From positions 1 through 19,864 of the forward strand of contig DBCZ01000068.1 of the NCBI GenBank assembly GCA_002293315.1: a stretch of DNA of 19,864 nucleotides. Direction: 5' to 3'. Position numbers and translations under genes: made by a program. Below the pieces are notes generated by a model. That model was not told the origin of the DNA and did not search any database. It saw only the letters and a list, made by a program, of their open reading frames with translations. Origin of the DNA: Ruminococcaceae bacterium UBA945. GTDB taxonomy: Bacteria > Bacillota > Clostridia > Oscillospirales > Acutalibacteraceae. This document shows, piece after piece, positions 13,971 to 19,864 of the stretch (within the stretch, counting starts at the first letter, position 1; each line of letters opens with the position of its first letter).

Positions 13971-14879
13971 ATGGCATTTACCGCTAAAGATGTTGCGGCA
14001 CTTAGAGAGAAGACAGGCGTGGGAATGATGGACTGCAAGAAGGCGCTTCAGGAGGCTGACGGCGACATGGAGCAGGCTTCTCTTATTCTCCGCGAGAAGG
14101 GTCTTGCGGCTTCTGTTAAGAAGGCAGGAAGAATCGCGGCCGAGGGCGTGGCTTATGCTGAGGATAAAAACGGCGTGGCTGTGGTCATCGAAATTAACGC
14201 AGAGACGGATTTCGTCGCGAAGAACGCAGGGTTCCAAGCATTCGTCAAAACCTGCGCGGACACAGTGGCTGAGGCAAACCCCGAAGATGTTGAGGCTTTG
14301 CTCGGCACAAAGGCGAGCGGCGAGAGCGTCACGGTTGACGAGCTTCTCAAGGATAAAATTCTCACAATAGGCGAGAATATCAAAATCCGCAGATTCCAGA
14401 GATATGAGGGCGCGGTGACGTCTTATATTCATTCCGGCGGAAGAATCGGCGTTATTGTCAGGTTTGACGCTGCTCCCGAGCTTGCTGACAAGGATGAATT
14501 CAAGGAGTATGCGAAGAATGTGGCGATGCAGATTGCCGCTGTAAACCCGCAGTATCTTGATTCGGCAAGCGTTCCCGCGAACATCGTCGAGGAAGAGAAG
14601 AATGTTCTCAAGCAGCAGATAGTTGACGAGGGCAAGCCGGCCGAGATAGCCGAAAAAATAGTTATGGGACGTATCGCAAAGTTCTTCAAGGAGATTTGCC
14701 TTATTGAGCAGCCATACGTGAAAGACAGCGCCATGTCTGTGGGCGAATATACGAAATCCGTCGGCGATTCACTTGGCGGAGCGATTAAAATCCTTGAGTT
14801 CACACGCTTTGAAAAGGGCGAGGGCATAGAAAAGAGAAATGATGATTTCGCAGCCGAAGTGGCGGGAATGATTAAATAA
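13971..14879 (+). CDS. tsf: Elongation factor Ts
   Basis: Exchanges GDP for GTP on EF-Tu during translation. The 302-residue protein starts with the UBA-like domain containing L-R-E-K-T-G-V-G-M-M-D-C-K-K-A-L (12-27) and the I-L-R-E-K-G-L-A segment, followed by the core with E-I-N-A-E-T-D-F-V-A-K-N, the contact region for EF-Tu. Length is normal for the family. GGAGG precedes the ATG. It shares a transcript with rpsB, as in most bacteria, and is followed by a strong terminator. Confidence 0.97.
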   Translation: MAFTAKDVAALREKTGVGMMDCKKALQEADGDMEQASLILREKGLAASVKKAGRIAAEGVAYAEDKNGVAVVIEINAETDFVAKNAGFQAFVKTCADTVAEANPEDVEALLGTKASGESVTVDELLKDKILTIGENIKIRRFQRYEGAVTSYIHSGGRIGVIVRFDAAPELADKDEFKEYAKNVAMQIAAVNPQYLDSASVPANIVEEEKNVLKQQIVDEGKPAEIAEKIVMGRIAKFFKEICLIEQPYVKDSAMSVGEYTKSVGDSLGGAIKILEFTRFEKGEGIEKRNDDFAAEVAGMIK

Positions 14880-14892
14880 TCAGCGAATAACG

Positions 14893-14934
14893 AAAATCCT
14901 TGATTCTATAATTTAGATTCAGGGATTTTTTATT
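14893..14934 (+). terminator. Rho-independent terminator after tsf
   Basis: A 16-base arm (14893-14908) pairs with 14914-14929 with one G-U pair and one mismatch, a 5-base loop TAATT, and a T-rich end. It separates rpsB-tsf from pyrH. Confidence 0.85.
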
Positions 14935-14943
14935 AGCTATTCC

Positions 14944-14972
14944 TTTACAAAAACCACCATAGATAGTATAAT
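14944..14972 (+). promoter_or_regulatory. Promoter of the pyrH-frr-uppS-cdsA-dxr-rseP run
   Basis: TTTACA (14944-14949) and a perfect TATAAT (14967-14972) with a 17-bp spacer. Transcription would start near 14979, after the frame's upstream ATG at 14973, which helps to fix the pyrH start at 15006. Confidence 0.8.
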
Positions 14973-15005
14973 ATGTTCGATTATTACACACGATTGGAGA
15001 ATATT

Positions 15006-15734
15006 ATGCCTTGCGAGAAAAATCCTGATGTATACAGGAGAATCCTTTTGAAGTTGAGCGGAGAGTCTTTGGCGGGAAACCAGAAGCATGGCATAGATTT
15101 TGATACCGTTTTGAAAATCTGCAAACCCATCAAGGAATGCGTGGATATGGGCGTGGAGGTTGCAATCGTCGTCGGCGGCGGAAATTTCTGGCGCGGCAGG
15201 ACGAGCGGTAAAATGGACAGAACCCGTGCTGACCACATGGGAATGCTCGCAACGGTGATAAACGCCTTGGGCGTTGCGGACGGTTTGGAGCAGTATGACC
15301 TTGACGTGAGGGTGCAGACGGCCATTGAAATGCACACGGTTGCCGAGCCATATATAAGAAACAAAGCAGTGCGTCATCTTGAAAAAGGCAGAGTAGTTGT
15401 GCTAGGCTGCGGAACGGGGAATCCGTTCTTCTCAACCGATACCGGCGCGGCGTTGAGAGCCGCTGAGATAGAGGCTGATATTATCCTCAAGGCCACAATG
15501 GTTGACGGCGTGTATGACAAAGACCCGAAAACAAACCCGGACGCGAAGAAATATGACACCATCTCTTATGCTGATGTGCTGAACAATCACTTAAATGTAA
15601 TGGACATGACTGCAGCATCATTCTGCCGTGACAGCAATATCCCGTTTCTCGTTTTCAGCATAGATAGCCCTGAGAATATCGTCAAGGCGGTGAAGAAAGA
15701 GAGAATCGGCACGTTGGTTACAAACGAAGCTTAA
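15006..15734 (+). CDS. pyrH: UMP kinase
   Basis: Phosphorylates UMP to UDP for RNA, DNA and cell-envelope sugar nucleotides. The 242-residue protein belongs to the amino acid kinase family: K-L-S-G-E-S-L-A-G near the N-terminus, V-V-G-G-G-N-F-W-R-G-R, A-D-H-M-G-M-L-A-T-V-I-N-A-L, and the G-T-G-N-P-F-F-S-T-D-T-G-A-A-L-R-A-A-E segment typical of bacterial hexameric UMP kinases, followed by V-D-G-V-Y-D-K-D-P. The start at 15006 has GGAGA six bases before it, and the upstream ATG at 14973 sits within the promoter. It leads a long run of genes and is followed by frr after 42 bases. Confidence 0.96.
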   Translation: MPCEKNPDVYRRILLKLSGESLAGNQKHGIDFDTVLKICKPIKECVDMGVEVAIVVGGGNFWRGRTSGKMDRTRADHMGMLATVINALGVADGLEQYDLDVRVQTAIEMHTVAEPYIRNKAVRHLEKGRVVVLGCGTGNPFFSTDTGAALRAAEIEADIILKATMVDGVYDKDPKTNPDAKKYDTISYADVLNNHLNVMDMTAASFCRDSNIPFLVFSIDSPENIVKAVKKERIGTLVTNEA

Positions 15735-15776
15735 TTATTGAATATACCTATTATATATTGAAAGGCGGTTATTTTC

Positions 15777-16331
15777 ATGAAGGAAGTGCTTGACAGAGCC
15801 GAAAGCAAAATGCAAAAAGCTATAACTCACCTGGAAGAAGAGTATGCTTCTGTTCGCGCGGGCAGAGCAAACCCCGCGGTGCTTGACAAGGTGAAGGTGG
15901 ATTATTTCGATGCGCCCACGCCGATAAATCAGCTTGCGGCAGTGAATGTACCCGAGGCACGCGTGCTGACGATTCAGCCGTGGGACCAAACCGTGCTGCC
16001 CATGATTGAGAAGGCTATTCAGCAGGCAGACATCGGAGTGAACCCGCAGAATGACGGCAGAGTGATTCGCCTGAACTTTCCGCCGCTCAACGAGGAGAGG
16101 CGCAAGGAGCTGGTAAAGGAAATCAGCAAGCTTTGCGAAGATGCGAAGATTGCAGTGCGTTCAATCAGAAGAGATTCGATTGAAAAACTGAAGAAGCTTA
16201 AAAAAGACGGCGAACTCACCGAAGATGATCTGAAAGATTCCGAAAAAGATACGCAAACGCTCACTGATAAATACGTCAAAAAATGTGATGAGACGTTTGA
16301 AAAAAAGCAGAAAGAAATAATGGAGATTTGA
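15777..16331 (+). CDS. frr: Ribosome recycling factor
   Basis: Splits the post-termination ribosome together with EF-G. At 184 residues it has the standard length. The helical N-terminus carries A-S-V-R-A-G-R-A-N-P-A-V-L-D-K-V (25-40), then a loop domain with P-I-N-Q-L-A-A-V-N-V-P-E-A-R, P-W-D-Q, and the R-L-N-F-P-P-L-N-E-E-R-R-K-E-L-V-K region. AAAGGCGG lies before the ATG. The stop overlaps the uppS start (TGATG). Confidence 0.97.
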   Translation: MKEVLDRAESKMQKAITHLEEEYASVRAGRANPAVLDKVKVDYFDAPTPINQLAAVNVPEARVLTIQPWDQTVLPMIEKAIQQADIGVNPQNDGRVIRLNFPPLNEERRKELVKEISKLCEDAKIAVRSIRRDSIEKLKKLKKDGELTEDDLKDSEKDTQTLTDKYVKKCDETFEKKQKEIMEI

Positions 16332-17044
16332 TGGCTATCTTCAAAAAAAGGCAGCAGCTGAAGGCTGATGTTCCCGCGCATATCGCCATTGTGATGGACG
16401 GCAACGGGCGCTGGGCGCAAAAAAGAGGGCTTCCGAGAACCGCGGGGCACACTGCCGGAGCCGCCAATTTCAAGAAAATCACGATGTATGCCGCTAAGAT
16501 AGGCGTTAAGTATCTCACGCTATATACTTTCTCTACGGAGAACTGGAGGCGCTCAGATGATGAGGTCGGCGCGCTTATGCGGCTTTTCAAGCAATACCTT
16601 GAAGAGGCACTCCGTGATTTCCTTGAAGAAAACATCAAGGTGAATTTCCTGGGAGACACAGAAGCCTTCAATGACGAGCTTAAAGCTTTGATTGAAGACG
16701 TCAAAGAGGTGTCAAGGAATAGAACCGGCATGGTTTTGAATCTTGCGATGAACTACGGCGGAAGAGCGGAGATAGCTCATGCAGTGAACGAGGCGCTGAA
16801 AGATAATCATGGGTGCATAACAGAGGAAGACATATCAAAGCACCTCTATACCGCCGGAATGCCTGATCCAGATTTGATTATCCGCCCGAGCGGCGAGATG
16901 AGGATTTCAAATTTTCTCCTTTGGCAGGGAGCATATTCGGAATTTCTCTTTTTAAGCACTCTGTGGCCGGATTTCAAACCGGCGGATTTGGACAGCGCGA
17001 TAATTGAATTTAACAGGCGCAGCAGACGTTTCGGCGGCGCATGA
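16331..17044 (+). CDS. uppS: Isoprenyl transferase (undecaprenyl diphosphate synthase type)
   Basis: Condenses isopentenyl diphosphate units in cis to build the C55 lipid carrier of peptidoglycan and wall polymers. The 237-residue protein has H-I-A-I-V-M-D-G-N-G-R-W-A (catalytic Asp in M-D-G-N), the G-H-x-x-G substrate motif, N-L-A-M-N-Y-G-G-R-A-E-I, and D-P-D-L-I-I-R-P-S-G-E-M-R-I-S-N-F-L-L-W-Q near the C-terminus. ATG 16331 is chosen because it follows GGAG (16322-16325) by five bases; it overlaps the frr stop by one base, so the genes are coupled. It uses the isoprenoid units made through dxr further along the same run. Confidence 0.95.
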   Translation: MAIFKKRQQLKADVPAHIAIVMDGNGRWAQKRGLPRTAGHTAGAANFKKITMYAAKIGVKYLTLYTFSTENWRRSDDEVGALMRLFKQYLEEALRDFLEENIKVNFLGDTEAFNDELKALIEDVKEVSRNRTGMVLNLAMNYGGRAEIAHAVNEALKDNHGCITEEDISKHLYTAGMPDPDLIIRPSGEMRISNFLLWQGAYSEFLFLSTLWPDFKPADLDSAIIEFNRRSRRFGGA

Positions 17045-17066
17045 AAAATAAAGAGGAGACATGTGA

Positions 17067-17891
17067 ATGAAGCAAAGATTGCTTTCTGGGGCAATATTGA
17101 TTTTTCTTTTGGCGGCGGTGGTATTTTTCAATCAATCATTTCCGCTGGCGCTCAATATTGCGGTTGCGCTTATTTCAGCTTTCTGCATATATGAGCTTTT
17201 GAGGGCCATTGGTTTTGTCAAGAGGCTCTTTATTTCAATTCCCGCAATTACCACGGCGGCGATAGTGCCGTTTGTTGTGCATTCTGAGATAACCTTTTTG
17301 GTGCTGTGCCTTTACACCGGCGTTTTCTTCCTCGGCCTGCTTGCTCATCATAAAGATGTAAGCTTCAGCGAGCTCGCCGTTATTTACAGTATGGTCGTGA
17401 TTATCCCCGTCGCGATGAGAACCCTCACGGATTTGCGTAAGCTTGGCGGTGCACATGGTATGTTCTATGTTTTGATTGCCATTCTTGCCGCATGGGCGGC
17501 CGACGCCGGGGCTTTCTTCGTAGGTACCTTCCTCGGCAAGCATAAGCTTTGCCCGAATATCAGTGCCAAGAAGACGGTTGAGGGTGCGATAGGCGGCGTG
17601 ATTATCAATATAGGAATAATGCTTCTGTGCGGCTATCTTTTTTCCGGCGTTTTCTATCAGGGCACGAGGGAGGTTAATTACCTCATGATGGCCATTGTGG
17701 GGCTTGTGTCGGGGTTCACCTCGATTTTAGGCGACCTCAGCTTCTCACTGATTAAACGAAGCTGCCATATTAAAGATTTCAGCAAGATTATACCGGGGCA
17801 TGGCGGAATCCTCGACAGATTTGACAGTGTTATTTTCACTGCGCCTGCCATCTTGCTTCTTGTCTCATATTTCCCGCTCGTCGTGACGTGA
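17067..17891 (+). CDS. cdsA: Phosphatidate cytidylyltransferase
   Basis: Makes CDP-diacylglycerol from phosphatidic acid and CTP, the branch point of phospholipid synthesis. The 274-residue membrane protein has seven or eight hydrophobic helices, the S-A-K-K-T-V-E-G-A-I-G-G motif, and the family signature near the C-terminus: G-D-L-S-F-S-L-I-K-R followed by D-F-S-K-I-I-P-G-H-G-G-I-L-D-R-F-D-S. GAGGAG lies ahead of the ATG. It sits between uppS and dxr with short gaps, the usual order in Bacillota. Confidence 0.95.
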   Translation: MKQRLLSGAILIFLLAAVVFFNQSFPLALNIAVALISAFCIYELLRAIGFVKRLFISIPAITTAAIVPFVVHSEITFLVLCLYTGVFFLGLLAHHKDVSFSELAVIYSMVVIIPVAMRTLTDLRKLGGAHGMFYVLIAILAAWAADAGAFFVGTFLGKHKLCPNISAKKTVEGAIGGVIINIGIMLLCGYLFSGVFYQGTREVNYLMMAIVGLVSGFTSILGDLSFSLIKRSCHIKDFSKIIPGHGGILDRFDSVIFTAPAILLLVSYFPLVVT

Positions 17892-17898
17892 GGTAACG

Positions 17899-19071
17899 AT
17901 GAAAAAGCTTTCTCTTTTGGGTTCAACCGGCTCTATAGGTACACAAACACTGAACGTCGTTCGGAGATTATCTCGGGACGGCGGTTTTCCTGTTAATGAC
18001 GCCGCGGTTAAAATCGTGGCACTCTCGGCTCACTCCAATATTGAGCTTTTAGAGGCGCAGGCGAGGGAGTTTGAGCCGGAGGTTGTTTCAGTTTTTGATG
18101 AAAGCGCCGCGAAGGCTGTAAAAATCAAATTGGCGGACACGAATATAAAGGTGCTGAGCGGCATTTCCGGGTTATGCGAGGCCGCGGCATGGGAAAGCGC
18201 TGACACCACGCTTAATTCAGTGACGGGCATGATTGGTTTGCGCCCTACTCTTGAGGCTATCAGTGCGAAAAAAGATATTGCGCTGGCTAATAAAGAGACG
18301 CTCGTCGCGGCAGGGGCGCTCGTCATGGCGGCGGTTAAGGAAAACAGTGTGAGGCTTCTGCCTGTAGACAGCGAACATTCAGCGATTTTTCAGTGTCTTG
18401 AGGGCAGCCATGATAATAAGCTGAAGAAAATTCTTCTCACCGCTTCAGGTGGGCCGTTTTTCGGCAAAACACCTGCGGAGCTTGAAGAAATCAAGCCACA
18501 GGACGCTCTGAAGCACCCGAACTGGAGTATGGGCGCGAAGATTACGATAGATTCCGCCACAATGATGAACAAGGGTTTGGAGGTCATTGAGGCCGCGTGG
18601 CTTTTCGGCGTGCCGGTCGAGCAAGTTGAGGTTTTAGTGCATAGGGAGAGTATAGTGCATTCCATGGTGGAATTTGCCGATAACTCGGTGATAGCGCAGT
18701 TGGGCGTGCCCGATATGGGAATCCCGATTCAATATGCGCTGACCTATCCCGAGAGGTTCCCATCACCCGCGGCGGAGCTGGATTTAACGGAAATCGGAAA
18801 CCTCACATTCTATAAGCCGGATTACAATAATTTCAAGTGCTTGCCGGCGTGCATTGAGGCAGGCAGAATGGGCGGCCTTGCGCCCGCGATGGTAAACGGC
18901 GCCAATGAAGAGGCTGTAAGACTGTTCCTTGAGGGAAGGATTTCCTTTGCCGCTATAGGTGACATAGCCGAGGAAATGGTGAAGAGGGCAAATAAGCGAG
19001 AAACCTATGCTTTGGAAGACGTGCTTGAGGCAGACGAAGAGGCCAGAGGGTTTGCGAGAAGCCTTATATAG
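17899..19071 (+). CDS. dxr: 1-deoxy-D-xylulose-5-phosphate reductoisomerase
   Basis: Converts 1-deoxyxylulose 5-phosphate to methylerythritol 4-phosphate with NADPH, the committed step of the MEP isoprenoid pathway and the target of fosmidomycin. The 390-residue protein has L-G-S-T-G-S-I-G-T-Q-T-L (NADPH loop), A-N-K-E-T-L-V, the metal and substrate site P-V-D-S-E-H-S-A-I-F-Q, T-A-S-G-G-P-F, L-K-H-P-N-W-S-M-G-x-K-I-T-I-D-S-A-T-M-M-N-K, and the V-H-x-E-S-I-V-H-S motif. All are intact. GAGGT precedes the ATG; the start follows the cdsA stop by seven bases. Confidence 0.97.
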   Translation: MKKLSLLGSTGSIGTQTLNVVRRLSRDGGFPVNDAAVKIVALSAHSNIELLEAQAREFEPEVVSVFDESAAKAVKIKLADTNIKVLSGISGLCEAAAWESADTTLNSVTGMIGLRPTLEAISAKKDIALANKETLVAAGALVMAAVKENSVRLLPVDSEHSAIFQCLEGSHDNKLKKILLTASGGPFFGKTPAELEEIKPQDALKHPNWSMGAKITIDSATMMNKGLEVIEAAWLFGVPVEQVEVLVHRESIVHSMVEFADNSVIAQLGVPDMGIPIQYALTYPERFPSPAAELDLTEIGNLTFYKPDYNNFKCLPACIEAGRMGGLAPAMVNGANEEAVRLFLEGRISFAAIGDIAEEMVKRANKRETYALEDVLEADEEARGFARSLI

Positions 19072-19083
19072 ATTGGAGAAAAG

Positions 19084-19864
19084 ATGGATATAGTTTTTAC
19101 CATATTGCTTATACTTATCGGCGTGCTGCTCTTCGGCTTCGCAATTTTCATTCATGAACTGGGGCATTTCCTGACAGCAAAGCTCTGTAAGATGCGCGTA
19201 AACGAATTTGCCATAGGCATGGGGCCGAAGCTGATTAGCCGTCAGAGAGGCGAGACAAAATACACGCTGCGGCTTTTTCCGATAGGCGGCTTCTGTGATT
19301 TAAGTGAAGACGACGAAACTAACCCTGATGATAAGCGCGCGTTCAGCAATAAGCCTGTCTGGCAAAGGCTGCTGGTGCTGCTGATGGGCGCTGTGATGAA
19401 TGTGCTTTTCGGCTTTGTGCTGATGCTGATAGTCACAGGCACTCAGCCCGCATATATCTCGACGACGCTCGGCGAGGTTGACAGCGCCTCGCTTCTGGCG
19501 GAATCCGGCATAGAGGTGAACGATACCATCACAAGCATTGACGGCTACGCGATTTATTCTATCAGAGATATTCAGTTTCAGCTTGCAATGCTTAATCCGA
19601 ATGATGTTGATATTGAAGTAGAGCGCGGCGAAGAAAGAATTCTTTTTGAAAACGCAAAGCTCTCTTCACAGCAGGCGGACGACGGAAAGAACACGGTTAT
19701 AATTGATTTCAAATTTTACCAAATGGAGAAAAATTTCGGGAATCTGATGAAGTTGAGCGCTGTTGATACATTTTCAATGGTTCGTGTGGTCATAGAGAGC
19801 TTGGTCGGTATGATTACCGGCAGGTTCAGCTTTAATGATATGGCGGGGCCGATTGGCGCGGCAC
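19084..19864 (+). CDS. rseP: Site-2 zinc metalloprotease, RseP/YluC family (N-terminal part)
   Basis: The window cuts this gene after 260 residues. It starts at ATG 19084 with GGAG eight bases upstream and follows dxr by 12 bases. The first helix carries the H-E-L-G-H zinc motif (24-28) that defines membrane-embedded site-2 proteases, followed by F-A-I-G-M-G-P-K-L and P-I-G-G-F. A second helix follows (about residues 96-115), then a PDZ domain (about 122-200, L-A-E-S-G-I-E-V-N-D-T-I-T-S-I-D-G). The visible end has M-A-G-P-I-G-A-A, the start of the second-half membrane motif. Such proteases cut anti-sigma factors and signal peptide remnants. The rest, with the second aspartate motif, is outside the window. 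Confidence 0.93.
   Translation, partial: MDIVFTILLILIGVLLFGFAIFIHELGHFLTAKLCKMRVNEFAIGMGPKLISRQRGETKYTLRLFPIGGFCDLSEDDETNPDDKRAFSNKPVWQRLLVLLMGAVMNVLFGFVLMLIVTGTQPAYISTTLGEVDSASLLAESGIEVNDTITSIDGYAIYSIRDIQFQLAMLNPNDVDIEVERGEERILFENAKLSSQQADDGKNTVIIDFKFYQMEKNFGNLMKLSAVDTFSMVRVVIESLVGMITGRFSFNDMAGPIGAA

Noticed and set aside
15735..15776. A second promoter between pyrH and frr
   Set aside because: The gap is A+T-rich with repeated TATTGAA words, but no -35/-10 pair with a 16-18 bp spacer is present.
1..19864. CRISPR arrays, insertion sequences, tRNA genes, phage or defence genes
   Set aside because: No regular repeats, transposase or integrase motifs, tRNA-like cloverleaf arms or defence-type domains were seen on either strand by reading; a tool-based search was not possible.

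Overview
The window reads as a chromosomal segment of a Gram-positive, Clostridia-type member of the Bacillota. The main reasons are the gene order rpsB-tsf-pyrH-frr-uppS-cdsA-dxr-rseP, strong AGGAGG-type ribosome binding sites, consensus -35/-10 promoters, an ACT-domain protein of the PheB/UPF0735 type placed before hom, and a two-ACT aspartokinase of the Bacillus class. Base composition is moderate (near half G+C by eye), genes are dense, and no insertion sequence, phage gene, CRISPR array, tRNA or rRNA was seen. The assignment below the class level is a guess.

Layout. 1-2936 (+): the tail of an operon holding the end of a MalG-like sugar ABC permease, a HlyD/MacA-like membrane-fusion protein, and a membrane protein with a MacB-like periplasmic domain but no visible ATPase. 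2983-3273 (+): a small DUF1905 gene with its own candidate promoter and a terminator. 3457-7343 (+): aspartate-family amino acid genes, namely a helix-turn-helix/ACT regulator-like protein, homoserine dehydrogenase, homoserine kinase and aspartokinase. The aspartokinase has an internal in-frame start with a perfect ribosome binding site, expected to give a separate regulatory subunit. They end in a perfect 36-bp palindrome. 7529-8920 (+): a MATE efflux pump behind a strong promoter that carries a possible operator. 8950-10290 (-): CCA-adding enzyme, convergent with the pump. 10367-10867 (+): a SEC-C zinc-motif protein. 10908-11447 (-): inorganic pyrophosphatase. 11663-12976 (+): an orphan extracellular solute-binding protein. 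13122-14879 (+): rpsB and tsf, behind a strikingly structured 5' leader. 15006-19864 (+): pyrH, frr, uppS, cdsA, dxr and the start of rseP, tightly packed.

How the genes work together. The hom-thrB-lysC block makes O-phosphohomoserine from aspartate except for the asd step; thrC and asd are not in the window. The rpsB to rseP block couples ribosome components (S2, EF-Ts, ribosome recycling factor) with UMP kinase and with isoprenoid and phospholipid supply for the envelope (Dxr, UppS, CdsA) and a site-2 protease.

No clearly new multi-gene defence or mobile system is visible. The best candidates for something undescribed are the rpsB leader RNA, the permease/fusion-protein/MacB-like cluster at the left edge, and the possible operators before the ACT gene and the MATE gene.
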